Positions 29,233 to 37,771 of a stretch of 64,000 bases of DNA are shown here, piece after piece. The first letter of the stretch is position 1; each line of letters opens with the position of its first letter. The notes beneath the pieces were generated by a model. The model saw only the letters and a list, made by a program, of their open reading frames with translations, ran no database searches and had not been told where the DNA came from. The DNA is taken from assembly GCF_008711525.1 (NCBI RefSeq), contig NZ_VXKS01000011.1:18679-82678 (forward strand). The letters run 5' to 3'. The position numbers and the translations under genes were made by a program. Source of the DNA: Cysteiniphilum sp. JM-1 (GTDB taxonomy: Bacteria; Pseudomonadota; Gammaproteobacteria; Francisellales; Francisellaceae).

Positions 29233-30753
29233 ATGTTATATTTGAAAAAATTTTTTATTCTAACACCATTATGTGTTGCGGGTTTAATGGTGGGGCAGGC
29301 TGTGTCGGCAGACCCTATGTATATAAAAATTATCAACGATACAAATCAGACAATTTATCCTTTGGTAACAGCGATGGTGAATAAACAACTTATCGACTGT
29401 ACGGGAGACCCTAGTATAGAGAAAAATGGTATTGCGACTAATACAGCGGTGACTATAAATTTAGCGTCAAATTGTTGGAATGCAGGGCGAGTTTTTATCG
29501 GTCAAAGTTCCATTGTTGGCATGCAGCCTAATGCACCGCTTGCTCCAGACAGCAAATATCCTTATCAATTATTAGAGTATACTTTCAGTCATGGGGACAC
29601 GGTTGACTATGATTTTTCGGCAGTTGATGCGTTTAGTGATATTCCAGTTGCTATGGAAGCTTTTATGCCAACGACATCACAACCCCAAATTGGATGGGTT
29701 GGAATGAATAATCAGCAAACTTATTATCAAGATGCAATGAGCAAATTCTCAAACGCAGCAAATTGGCCATTTTATAAAGGAGATGATGGTCAACCTGTTT
29801 TGGATAAGATGCCAGGAGCATATAATTTGTTTGCTCATCCTGAGTTAGCTGAACAGAGCAAAGGGGATCTGATAAGACAGTCTTTGGAGCATAAATGGTT
29901 TGATGTTTGGTATAATCAAAGTAGTACGGCTTGTGACGAAGATCCAACATCTCATTGTAGAGAGTTCCAGCAAAAAGTCAGGGGTGTTATTAATGGCTTT
30001 GTTGAAAACTATCTGCTTTCTAAAAAAGAGGCAATTACGCCTGAGAATATTGCGACTGTTATCGCTAATGCCCAAAATCGCTCTAAGATTCTTACAAATA
30101 TTTATGGCTATGTACCATTTATCACCGCACCTGATCCAAAATATCCAACAGATCCCAAGAAAAACATATGGCCTTATATTGATGATCATCAAAGTATACA
30201 CCTTGGGTCTCATGTCACGGATCTATTGCGTGGTGGGTTAGCTGATGATAGTGATCACGCTGATAGCATTAACTGCAGTGATAAATATGTGCTTGATCCG
30301 TATACTATTTTTATGCACGATAAGACACCGCCTAATTTAGGGCTTCAGATCTATGCTTTTTCAATTGATGATTCAATTGGGAATTTATATGTACCTAATT
30401 ACAAGGGGATAGTGCTTGATGTGGGAAGCACAAAAAGTTTGCCTAATACATCACCGTATACACCACCGCCGCCACCAAGTGAGTACAATATTAATATTGG
30501 TGGTGGTTGGACAACTATCACGGGTAATGTATGTGGCAAGGCGGTTGCTAATGAGTCGGTCATTCCGCTGAGCTTTGATAAAACGTGTGACGTGAGTTTA
30601 ACGATGAATAAAGGACAGAGCACTGACAATACAGAGTTTCATTTAGAGAAAAACTCAAGCGGCAATCTTGTTCTTTCAAACTGTAGTGGAAACATTTGTC
30701 AGCAAATTAACGTTGATGCCAAAAACATTTATTTACCCGGAGCACCTGCCTAA
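29233..30753 (+). CDS. Secreted thaumatin/GH64-like protein
   Basis: This 506-residue protein has a signal peptide ending near VSA. The next part resembles thaumatin-like and GH64 beta-1,3-glucanase folds: MYIKIINDTNQTIYPLV, NCWNAGRVFIGQ, and YTFSHGDTVDYDFSAVDAF with SDIPVAMEAF. The middle region (about 160-390) is not recognised. A proline run (YTPPPPPSEY, about 415) leads to a C-terminal domain of about 90 residues with several Cys and a GGGWTTITGNVCGKA start. The ATG at 29233 has AAAGGAG 5 nt upstream. A glucan target is an inference from fold similarity; catalytic acids were not identified. It probably works with the beta-helix protein before it. Confidence 0.6.
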   Translation: MLYLKKFFILTPLCVAGLMVGQAVSADPMYIKIINDTNQTIYPLVTAMVNKQLIDCTGDPSIEKNGIATNTAVTINLASNCWNAGRVFIGQSSIVGMQPNAPLAPDSKYPYQLLEYTFSHGDTVDYDFSAVDAFSDIPVAMEAFMPTTSQPQIGWVGMNNQQTYYQDAMSKFSNAANWPFYKGDDGQPVLDKMPGAYNLFAHPELAEQSKGDLIRQSLEHKWFDVWYNQSSTACDEDPTSHCREFQQKVRGVINGFVENYLLSKKEAITPENIATVIANAQNRSKILTNIYGYVPFITAPDPKYPTDPKKNIWPYIDDHQSIHLGSHVTDLLRGGLADDSDHADSINCSDKYVLDPYTIFMHDKTPPNLGLQIYAFSIDDSIGNLYVPNYKGIVLDVGSTKSLPNTSPYTPPPPPSEYNINIGGGWTTITGNVCGKAVANESVIPLSFDKTCDVSLTMNKGQSTDNTEFHLEKNSSGNLVLSNCSGNICQQINVDAKNIYLPGAPA

Positions 30754-30808
30754 TGGTTTCTTAAAATCAACGTAAATAGAGGGGGGGAAAATTATCACAT
30801 TAGCCTGT

Positions 30809-31558
30809 TTAATAGGCATAAACATCAAATCGGCTACTTTTACCAATCACTTGACTGGTCGGTTTTTGATGGTCAATAAAATCGCCCAAGCGCGGGCGTT
30901 TAACGACTATCTTCTTAGGACTTAATGTTTTAGCCTGATGGAAAAGGAGCTGATTGCTTTGCTCATCAATGCCTACCAAATCATGCAATAATTGCATATT
31001 CTTTTTGACCTTGGCACTTTTGGTGCGCTCAGGAAACATCGGGTCAAGATAGATTACATCATATTTAGCCACTTGATGAACATGATTAAGCTGAATTGAA
31101 TTGGCAAAGTAAAGATTAATTCTATCGGCAATTACTGCTAAATTTGGTTCTTCTTTGGCGCGTCGTAAGCCATCTTGAAGCAGAAAAAATACATGAGGGT
31201 TTTGCTCAATCGCATCGATAGTATGCCCTCGTGCGGCAAGAGAAAAACTATCCTGCCCAAGGCCTGCAGTCATATCTAGAATGCTGAGCTTATCTTTGCC
31301 TTTCCCTTCAATTGCTTTAATTAAATCAAGTTTTGCGGTATTGGGTTTGATGCGATTTTGAATGTCAGTGCTATTGAAATCAACATAGAGTGTTAATAAT
31401 GAATCGCTATGCTTTAGTGTGAGCACATCATCTTCATACTCAAGATAAAATGAGTGCTTAGGGATGGAGCTTACTCTATTGATAGATATAGATTTAAGCA
31501 TCTCTAAATCAGGTGAGATTGCCGTGCTGTGTGATATGAGATAGTTTATGGATTGCAT
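30809..31558 (-). CDS. rsmJ: 16S rRNA (guanine1516-N2)-methyltransferase RsmJ
   Basis: The 249-residue protein has the SAM-binding motif ILDMTAGLGQDSFSLAARG and the catalytic-type motif IYLDPMFPERTKSA, both typical of RsmJ (YhiQ). It methylates G1516 of 16S rRNA in E. coli. It lies 12 nt after xerC on the same strand and probably shares its transcript. The length is normal. Confidence 0.93.
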   Translation of the reverse strand: MQSINYLISHSTAISPDLEMLKSISINRVSSIPKHSFYLEYEDDVLTLKHSDSLLTLYVDFNSTDIQNRIKPNTAKLDLIKAIEGKGKDKLSILDMTAGLGQDSFSLAARGHTIDAIEQNPHVFFLLQDGLRRAKEEPNLAVIADRINLYFANSIQLNHVHQVAKYDVIYLDPMFPERTKSAKVKKNMQLLHDLVGIDEQSNQLLFHQAKTLSPKKIVVKRPRLGDFIDHQKPTSQVIGKSSRFDVYAY

Positions 31559-31570
31559 ATATTAGAAGTC

Positions 31571-32452
31571 TTATTTTTTACGTTTAGCGCGTGGATGGGT
31601 TTGATCATAGACACTTGCCAGTTGTTGAAAATCAAGGTGTGTATAAATTTGAGTGGTTGAAATATCGCTATGCCCTAATAGGTTTTGCACGGCAACAAGA
31701 TCTCTTGATGATTCAAGCAAATGGCTGGCAAAGGCGTGCCTTAGCATATGCGGATGGATATGTTTTGGTGCGTGTTCAAGTGCAAATTTTTCAAAGCGCT
31801 TCTGAATGCTGCGCGCTTGAATGGGGGTGCCTTTAAAGGTGGTAAAAAGATAGTCATGGGCACAGTTTAAACTTTGACGTATGTTTAACCATTTATTGAT
31901 GGCGCTAACTGCTTTATCACCGATTGGCACGATGCGTTCTTTATTGCCTTTGCCAAATACGCGAATGGTTTTTTGTGAGAAATCGATTTGTTCAAAACGT
32001 AATTGGGCTAATTCACTAAGGCGTAGTCCGCTACTATAGATAACTTCAAGCATGGCAAGATCGCGCAGTTCTAAATCATCATCGCTTTTATAGTCCAATA
32101 TCTGCTGCATTTGATCAACATCAAGCGTTTTGGGAAGCTTCTTTGGTGCTTTAGGCGCTTTGATAGCATAAGAAGGATCTTTTGTGATTATTTCATTGCT
32201 TAACAAATAGCGGAAAAAGGATTTAACAGCACTTAATTTACGTTGAATCGATTTGGGACTAATACCTTGACTATGCAATGTCTTAAGCCAGAGTTTGATC
32301 TCTTGTGATGTACTTTCAGCAAGTGCCTTGTCTTTGCTTTGCAAAAAGACATCAAAGCCATGTAAATCTTGCCTGTAGGCATCGATGGTGAGATCAGAGT
32401 AATTGCGCTCAAATTTTAGGTGATGCAAAAAGTTATTAAGTTCTGAGTTCAT
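31571..32452 (-). CDS. xerC: Site-specific tyrosine recombinase XerC
   Basis: XerC works with XerD at dif sites to resolve chromosome dimers. The 293-residue protein has an N-terminal SAM-like DNA-binding domain and a catalytic domain with the tyrosine-recombinase residues: Arg in SSGLRLSELA, HxxR in HMLRHAFASH, His in LLGHSDISTTQIY and Tyr in THLDFQQLASVYD. The C-terminus, ASVYDQTHPRAKRKK, matches XerC rather than XerD. It is the first gene of a pair with rsmJ. Its upstream region carries a 16-bp palindrome. Confidence 0.93.
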   Translation of the reverse strand: MNSELNNFLHHLKFERNYSDLTIDAYRQDLHGFDVFLQSKDKALAESTSQEIKLWLKTLHSQGISPKSIQRKLSAVKSFFRYLLSNEIITKDPSYAIKAPKAPKKLPKTLDVDQMQQILDYKSDDDLELRDLAMLEVIYSSGLRLSELAQLRFEQIDFSQKTIRVFGKGNKERIVPIGDKAVSAINKWLNIRQSLNCAHDYLFTTFKGTPIQARSIQKRFEKFALEHAPKHIHPHMLRHAFASHLLESSRDLVAVQNLLGHSDISTTQIYTHLDFQQLASVYDQTHPRAKRKK

Positions 32453-32490
32453 CTAAACTTGTGCCTGCGCATGGTTTTTTTGTATTTGTC

Positions 32491-32506
32491 ATGAGTATAT
32501 ACTCAT
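32491..32506. promoter_or_regulatory. 16-bp perfect palindrome between xerC and the TPK gene
   Basis: ATGAGTATATACTCAT reads the same on both strands. It lies in the gap between two divergent genes, 39 bases from xerC and 71 bases from the TPK start, where an operator would be expected. Confidence 0.55.
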
Positions 32507-32521
32507 CGCGACAAGAAAAAA

Positions 32522-32566
32522 TAAAAAAAGCAGAAAAAGCAGAAAAAGCAAAAAAAGCAAAAAAGC
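32522..32566 (+). repeat. A-rich imperfect tandem repeat (AAAAAGC units)
   Basis: About five to six imperfect copies of A5-7GC run up to the TPK start. It is homopolymer-rich and may slip. It could also act as an A-rich translation enhancer, as the TPK gene has a TTG start and only a weak RBS. Confidence 0.6.
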
Positions 32567-32576
32567 GAGTGATCCT

Positions 32577-33233
32577 TTGGCAAAAAAAGCAGTTCTATTA
32601 ATTAATGGCGAGATCGATATCGCGTTTTGCGAATCTTATATCTGTCAGCATTTAGATGATTTACCGATTTATTGTGCTGATGGGGCGTTTAATCAGATTC
32701 AAAATGTCAAAAGTCTTGTTAACAAAGTACGGATGATTATTGGTGACGGTGACTCGATTGATCATGCTAAGCGCTTAAACATCCCATATCAGCAAGATGA
32801 TGATCAATATTCTACCGATTTTGAGAAGGCGTTAAACCATTTACGACAACACGGATATCGTGAGTTATTTTTATTCGGGTTTGGTGGTCGGGAAATGGAT
32901 CACTACCTTGGCAATATATCGACCTTGCTTAGGCATCAGCATCAACTCAAATGTCAAGTGATTGATCGTTATGGTGTTTCACAGTTAATGCATCAAAACA
33001 TGCATATAACCAATACTAAAGGAAAAATGGTCTCAATTGTGCCGCTATTTGAGTTGGTTGATTTAACATTACAAGGGTTCGCCTTTGATTTGGATCAATA
33101 TACATTACGCTTTGGTGAAGAGCTGGGCATTCGTAATCATGCACTTCAAGATGAGCTGCTTATTGACTATTCACAGGGCAGTGGCTTGCTGTTCTTGTCG
33201 CATGATCCCTATCATAGATCGCTGTCAAAATAA
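32577..33233 (+). CDS. Thiamine pyrophosphokinase
   Basis: The 218-residue protein transfers pyrophosphate from ATP to thiamine to give TPP directly. It shows MIIGDGDSID (metal-binding Asp), DDDQYSTDFEKALNHL and FGFGGREMDHYLGNISTLL, the three hallmark motifs of eukaryote- and Firmicute-type TPK. No ATG lies near the start; the TTG at 32577 gives MAKKAVLLING, a normal N-terminus. It is unlinked to the thi operon. Because ThiE yields thiamine phosphate, TPK suggests uptake or dephosphorylation of thiamine as a second route. No TPP riboswitch is visible upstream. Confidence 0.88.
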   Translation: MAKKAVLLINGEIDIAFCESYICQHLDDLPIYCADGAFNQIQNVKSLVNKVRMIIGDGDSIDHAKRLNIPYQQDDDQYSTDFEKALNHLRQHGYRELFLFGFGGREMDHYLGNISTLLRHQHQLKCQVIDRYGVSQLMHQNMHITNTKGKMVSIVPLFELVDLTLQGFAFDLDQYTLRFGEELGIRNHALQDELLIDYSQGSGLLFLSHDPYHRSLSK

Positions 33234-33430
33234 AATAGTTGCTATTGCGCATATAAAATGATTTGTTTTTTATACAGTCTTGCTATACTGAGTGCGACTT
33301 TTTGGTCTTTGAGTGATTTTTGTTCTTATATGTGAGTGATTTTATCATGCTGCATATACCCACTAAGCGCATAAGAGTACATGGAGTCAGTAAAGTTTAA
33401 TTTAAATAATATAGTAAGAGAGTATAGGAT
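33234..33430 (+). promoter_or_regulatory. Cold shock gene promoter and leader
   Basis: TATACT at 33284-33289 is a good -10 element, with TTGTTT 15 bases before it as a weak -35. Transcription from there would give a leader of about 135 nt before the csp ATG. Long structured leaders are typical of CspA-type genes and control translation in the cold. No gene is visible in this region. Confidence 0.5.
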
Positions 33431-33637
33431 ATGTCGCAACAAACAGGTGCCGTAAAATTTTTTAATGAAACAAAAGGCTTTGGTTTTATCAAGCCAGACA
33501 ATGGTGGTTCTGATCTTTTCGTTCACGTAACTGCATTAAACGGTTTACAATCATTAGCTAATGATCAACGCGTTTCATTTGATATCGAAGATGGCCGCCG
33601 TGGTCCACAAGCAGTAAACGTTCAAATTGCTGGATAA
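33431..33637 (+). CDS. Cold shock domain protein (CspA family)
   Basis: The 68-residue protein is a single cold shock domain that binds single-stranded RNA or DNA. RNP1 is KGFGFIKP at about residues 15-22 and RNP2 is DLFVHV at about 29-34. The length is usual for the family. It is monocistronic, with a promoter-leader before it and a terminator after it. Which CspA-type paralogue it represents cannot be told. Confidence 0.95.
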   Translation: MSQQTGAVKFFNETKGFGFIKPDNGGSDLFVHVTALNGLQSLANDQRVSFDIEDGRRGPQAVNVQIAG

Positions 33638-33648
33638 TTTATTTCATT

Positions 33649-33673
33649 AAAAGCGCTTCTAGGAGTGCTTTTT
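33649..33673 (+). terminator. Rho-independent terminator after the cold shock gene
   Basis: AAAGCGCT..AGTGCTTT with a short TCTAGG loop and a trailing T run form a clear terminator 11 nt after the stop codon. Confidence 0.8.
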
Positions 33674-33711
33674 CATTACTTCAAATATTTCATTATTGTG
33701 AGATTTGACCT

Positions 33712-33788
33712 CGGGGCGTAGCGCAGCCTGGTAGCGCGTTAGCATGGGGTGCTAAAGGTCGTGGGTTCAAATCCCGCCGTCCCGACCA
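33712..33788 (+). tRNA. tRNA-Pro (anticodon GGG)
   Basis: A full 77-nt cloverleaf is visible. The acceptor arms CGGGGCG and CGTCCCG pair, the anticodon stem TTAGC/GCTAA holds the loop ATGGGGT (anticodon GGG, reading CCC/CCU), the T-arm is GTGGG TTCAAAT CCCGC, and the encoded 3' end is ACCA. It resembles E. coli tRNA-Pro(GGG). It lies between the csp terminator and convergent rpiA. No integrase gene or att-like repeat lies beside it. Confidence 0.97.
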
Positions 33789-33797
33789 TTGTTATGT

Positions 33798-34475
33798 TTA
33801 TTCAATAATATCAATTTGACCTTTGTCATTGGCTATGAGCAATATATCGGCAGGGTTAACTGCAAATAAACCATTGCAAACTACACCGGTGATTTGATTG
33901 ATTTGCTGTTCAAGTTTCAATGGGTTATCGATCATCAGGTTATGGATATCAATAATAATATTGCCATTGTCAGTGATTACACCTTCACGATAGATCGCTT
34001 GACCGCCTAGCTTTATTAATTCCTTGGCAACATAACTGCGCGCCATAGGAATAACTTCAATCGGCAATGGAAAGCGCCCTAGTTGAGGTACTAGCTTGGT
34101 TTTATCAATAATACAAATAAATTTGTCACTGGCAACACGGCAAATTTTCTCGCGCGTTAATGCAGCCCCCCCACCTTTGATCAGCTCTCGATGTCTGTTT
34201 GCTTCGTCAGCGCCGTCGATATAAATATCGACTTTATTTGGATAGTTTAAATCAACGACTTCAAAGCCATGTGCCTTGAGGCGTTTAGTGCTTTCCTCAG
34301 AACTTGAGACAGTTAGCTCAATTTTGGACTTGATTTTCACAAGTTCATCAATAAAAAAATTAACGGTTGAGCCTGTACCAACACCAACGGTCATTCCCGG
34401 TTTGATATATTCAATTGCGGCAGTTGCAGCAATTTTTTTTAATTCATTTTGATCTGTTTTTTTATTGAAAAACAT
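33798..34475 (-). CDS. rpiA: Ribose-5-phosphate isomerase A
   Basis: RpiA interconverts ribose 5-phosphate and ribulose 5-phosphate in the pentose phosphate pathway. The 225-residue protein has [32 protein letters not shown] and ALTREKI, the substrate-binding and catalytic segments of the family. It ends 9 nt from the 3' end of tRNA-Pro on the opposite strand. Length and motifs are normal. Confidence 0.96.
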   Translation of the reverse strand: MFFNKKTDQNELKKIAATAAIEYIKPGMTVGVGTGSTVNFFIDELVKIKSKIELTVSSSEESTKRLKAHGFEVVDLNYPNKVDIYIDGADEANRHRELIKGGGAALTREKICRVASDKFICIIDKTKLVPQLGRFPLPIEVIPMARSYVAKELIKLGGQAIYREGVITDNGNIIIDIHNLMIDNPLKLEQQINQITGVVCNGLFAVNPADILLIANDKGQIDIIE

Positions 34476-34875
34476 AAGTAGTAATATCCAATTAATCGCG
34501 TTAGGTGGCTTATTTTGGCATATTTATGGGGGATTACAAAGGTGGATCGCAGTTAAAAATAAGTCAATACTATAGATTATGATGATATGTAGTAATTAGG
34601 AATAAAGCAAAATAGTAAGAAACTCTACAGATTGTCTTGGATGGAGAGGGTGTGGAATGATCATAATATGGCGTTTGTGATCAAAATATAAGCTAAATTT
34701 ATGGAAATGGCAAATTTCTCACAAAGATTTAGTTAAAATCCTACAGATTTTGATAATTGTTTTGTCCATAATGTCACTCATGCAACGGATGGCGACCTTA
34801 ACGGATGAAGGTAGAAATGGATAGCCCCCCCCGCACGGATGAATTTTAATAGGATATGGATATCCTGAAACCCAC
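34476..34875. other. Intergenic region upstream of rpiA and downstream of queG
   Basis: No gene is visible in these 400 bases. It has three copies of ACGGATG (34785, 34801, 34835), a small hairpin ACCTT..AAGGT at 34796-34812, a run of C at 34825-34832 and an AGGATAT-GG-ATATCCT inverted repeat at about 34851-34866 just after queG. The last could be part of the queG operon end. The rpiA promoter should be at the left. Confidence 0.5.
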
Positions 34876-35964
34876 CTAAATTTTTGCCATCTGTTGCTGA
34901 ATTCCCCAGTTGATATGCTCTAAGAGTAAAGCATTGCTAACATGTGTTTGTTTGGCTTTTTCAAGCAGCATAATAATCTCTTTGGAGAAAGGCGCATTAC
35001 CAAGGGCAATGTAGATATTTCTAAGCCAAGCCTGATAACCAATTCGGCGAATAGCAGAGCCTTCTGTTTTTTTCAAAAACTCTTGTTCTGACCATTGCGC
35101 TAAATCCATCAAACTTTGGTTGCTTAAGTACGCGCGTGCGAGAAAGTCGGACTCAGCGGTTACAGGCGCTTCCTTATTAATAGGGCATACCAGTTGACAG
35201 TCATCACAGCCATAGATGCGATTACCAATTGCTTGCCGATATTGGATTGGAATCACACCTTTGTTTTCAATCGTTAAATAAGAGATGCATTTATTGGCAT
35301 CAATGACTTTATTGTTAACTATGGCATTGGTAGGGCATGCTTTAATGCAAGCTTGGCATTTGCCACATTGATCCGTTATAGGCGATTGTGCAAATGCACT
35401 AAAGTCAAGATTAGAGTAGATGCAGCCAATAAAGAAAAATGAACCATCGACTGGGTGTAGGAGATTGCCATTTTTACCGATCCAGCCAAGACCAGCTTTT
35501 TCAGCTAATGGCTTTTCTAAAACGGGGGCGCTATCTGTGAAAACACGTGCACTGTGTTCTGGAAAAATATTTTGAATGAAATCACTTAGTTTACTTAACT
35601 TTTGGCGTAACACCTTGTGATAGTCGCGACCGTGCGCATAAACAGAAATAGCTGCATTTTCACTTGGTGTTGATAGCGTTTTGCGAATACCTTTGAAGCA
35701 ATAAGCTTGGGGTAAGTAGTTTAAACGCACAACAATAACACTTTTAGTGTCTGCAACAAGTTCGTGTGGCGTATAGCGTTTGCTACCATGCTTGATCATG
35801 TAATCAAGATCAGCATGATAACCTTGTTCAAGCCACTCCTGATACTTAGGGATATACGGATCAAGTAGGCAATCAGTGGCTGATATATCAGAAATACCTT
35901 GTGTGGTCAGTGCAAATTGCTTAATGCTGTTCCACTGTTCTAAGCTTACGCTGTTCGAGTTCAA
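34876..35964 (-). CDS. queG: Epoxyqueuosine reductase QueG
   Basis: QueG, a cobalamin-dependent Fe-S enzyme, reduces epoxyqueuosine to queuosine in tRNA. The 362-residue protein has the N-terminal DUF1730 domain (YHADLDYM, YARGRDYHKVLR-type segment, LEKPLAEKAGLGWIGKNG), then two ferredoxin-like Cys clusters, CGKCQACIKACP and CDDCQLVCP. E. coli QueG has 379 residues. The start overlaps the end of the amino acid permease by 44 nt; no better start lies downstream in the conserved region. The pair is probably co-transcribed. Confidence 0.93.
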   Translation of the reverse strand: MNSNSVSLEQWNSIKQFALTTQGISDISATDCLLDPYIPKYQEWLEQGYHADLDYMIKHGSKRYTPHELVADTKSVIVVRLNYLPQAYCFKGIRKTLSTPSENAAISVYAHGRDYHKVLRQKLSKLSDFIQNIFPEHSARVFTDSAPVLEKPLAEKAGLGWIGKNGNLLHPVDGSFFFIGCIYSNLDFSAFAQSPITDQCGKCQACIKACPTNAIVNNKVIDANKCISYLTIENKGVIPIQYRQAIGNRIYGCDDCQLVCPINKEAPVTAESDFLARAYLSNQSLMDLAQWSEQEFLKKTEGSAIRRIGYQAWLRNIYIALGNAPFSKEIIMLLEKAKQTHVSNALLLEHINWGIQQQMAKI

Positions 35965-37549
35965 TGTTTTTAAGACTGTTTAAGATAGATTCACGAGGTA
36001 GGCTCGATTGTACTGCAATGCGATGGCAAATAATACAAATAATTAATAATGCAATCATGGCTTTAGGTAGATCAAAAACAGCTATTCCGCCACCATAATT
36101 GCCAAGGTAAGATACAGCGGTTAACAGCACTAAATAAAGCCAGAGCCAGTAAGATTGCTTAAAATTCCAATTGATCGTGATGCTTTTATCTTTTTTGAAT
36201 ATCCGGTAGAGCATTAAGACAATAATGGCTATTGCAATCATAAAACTTGTTTTTGAGACGATATTCCAACCACTCCAGTAGACAATTAAGGTGCTGGCAT
36301 AAAATGCCATAATATTCCAAATCCGTGCAAAAGGAAGTCGAAATGGTCGGTGTGCTTCCGGGATACGTAGGCGCAAAGCGCTAGCACTAACAGGACCCAT
36401 AATGTAGGTTAATGCAACAAGTGACGTCAGGAAAGTTGCCATGGTTGACCAGCCAGGTAGTGGTGCAAACATCAGCATGCCAACGATGAAATTAATAATA
36501 ATGCAGTAAAGTGGATTGCCTTTTGGCGTCAGTTTGGCAAATATTTGTGGAATATAGTTGTTTTGACTCATAGCAAAGATAGAGCGTGTGGCACTGCCAA
36601 AATACATCAGTCCTGCAGCAAGTGGACCAACAATTGCGCCAATGTAAATCAAGACCATTAGCCATTTAATTTCAAGCATTTTAGCGATCATTGCAAAAGG
36701 TCCAAAAGACTCGTCAGCATGACTGCCTGCAAGAGTAATATGTTGCCAGTTGTTATGTTCAACACTGCCAGAAACGGTATAGATATAAGCAGCTTGCAGC
36801 AGTAGAAAAATAATCAGGCACGCAATAATCGAACCGATAATAGCAATGGGGATGGCTTTTTTAGGGTTTTTAGTCTCACCTGCCATTTCTGCTGCAAGCT
36901 TGAATCCCGTGAAGGAAAAGGCAATGCCACCTAATGAGATGGCTGATAATACGCCTGAGCTACCATTGGGGGCAAAGCTTAGATTGGCGGATGTGACAGG
37001 AGTGCTTTGATGCAGATGATAAACAATCACTAATATGATAATCGCAATAATGCTTGGAACAATAATTTTGATGATCGTCAGAAAATTATTTGCGCGAATA
37101 AGCCAGCGTAGCGAGTAGGTATTAAGAATGCTGATCAAGAGTAATAAAATGGCAGCAAATCCAAAGCCACTAGCGCTTAAACCGCCACTAGAGGCATTGA
37201 TAAGTGTTGGGAAAAAGACAGCAAGATACTGGATGATGGCTTGAACTTCCGTTGGGGCAAGCGTTAAATAAGATAACCAGATAATCCAGGCAAAGATAAA
37301 GCTAACCAAGGTGCCATGGGTAATGTGTGGGATACGAGTGCTTGAGCCTGTGACGGGTATCATGGTGCAAATTTCAGCAAAGACAAAGGCAATAATCATG
37401 ATCAATAATGCACCAATAATCCAAGATAGCATTGCGGCAGGTCCAGCATAACTTGCGGTTTGTGATGCAGCAAATAGCCAACCGGAGCCTAAAATAGCAC
37501 TGATTGATGAAAATAGTAGCCCTGCGATACTTATGTTACGTGTTTTCAA
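35921..37549 (-). CDS. APC-family amino acid permease
   Basis: This 542-residue integral membrane protein has about 12-14 hydrophobic segments. The N-terminal signature ISIAGLLFSSISAILGSGWLF and the ISLGGIAFSFTGFKLAAEMAGETKNPKKAIP segment mark the amino acid-polyamine-organocation family. The last 50 residues after ICHRIA are polar and charged, probably cytoplasmic. The substrate is not known. It lies upstream of queG and overlaps it by 44 nt; the link between the two seems incidental. Confidence 0.88.
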   Translation of the reverse strand: MKTRNISIAGLLFSSISAILGSGWLFAASQTASYAGPAAMLSWIIGALLIMIIAFVFAEICTMIPVTGSSTRIPHITHGTLVSFIFAWIIWLSYLTLAPTEVQAIIQYLAVFFPTLINASSGGLSASGFGFAAILLLLISILNTYSLRWLIRANNFLTIIKIIVPSIIAIIILVIVYHLHQSTPVTSANLSFAPNGSSGVLSAISLGGIAFSFTGFKLAAEMAGETKNPKKAIPIAIIGSIIACLIIFLLLQAAYIYTVSGSVEHNNWQHITLAGSHADESFGPFAMIAKMLEIKWLMVLIYIGAIVGPLAAGLMYFGSATRSIFAMSQNNYIPQIFAKLTPKGNPLYCIIINFIVGMLMFAPLPGWSTMATFLTSLVALTYIMGPVSASALRLRIPEAHRPFRLPFARIWNIMAFYASTLIVYWSGWNIVSKTSFMIAIAIIVLMLYRIFKKDKSITINWNFKQSYWLWLYLVLLTAVSYLGNYGGGIAVFDLPKAMIALLIICIICHRIAVQSSLPRESILNSLKNIELEQRKLRTVEQH

Positions 37550-37603
37550 ATGAAGTCTCTGTTTATCATCGTGGGCAGGTACGGTAATTAAAATGAAAGC
37601 AAA

Positions 37604-37705
37604 TTACAAGATCACTGCAAAAAATACCCACCATAAGCCAATGATAAATCCAGTAAAGCGTAGTGGCACTAATTGCTCGACCACCGCAAGACCTGATGCT
37701 GTAGC
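37604..37705 (-). pseudogene. Remnant of a membrane transporter C-terminus
   Basis: On the minus strand, about 33 codons read [33 protein letters not shown] and then stop. In-frame stops bound it on both sides and no start codon fits. The layout resembles the last helices of POT-type peptide transporters (GLAxVxxLxPxRFxGxxxGLWW). It lies between the APC permease and uvrA. The family call is tentative. Confidence 0.4.
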
Positions 37706-37771
37706 TTACATGATTCAACCTGCTTAATGATTGTGTTACAATCTGGTCATTCTTTTTTGCGGTATAACAGC

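Noticed and set aside
31571..32452. Phage or integron integrase
   Set aside because: Length, C-terminus and pairing with rsmJ identify it as XerC.
33712..33788. tRNA as an integration site for a genomic island
   Set aside because: No integrase gene and no repeat of the tRNA 3' end were seen nearby; xerC is the housekeeping recombinase.
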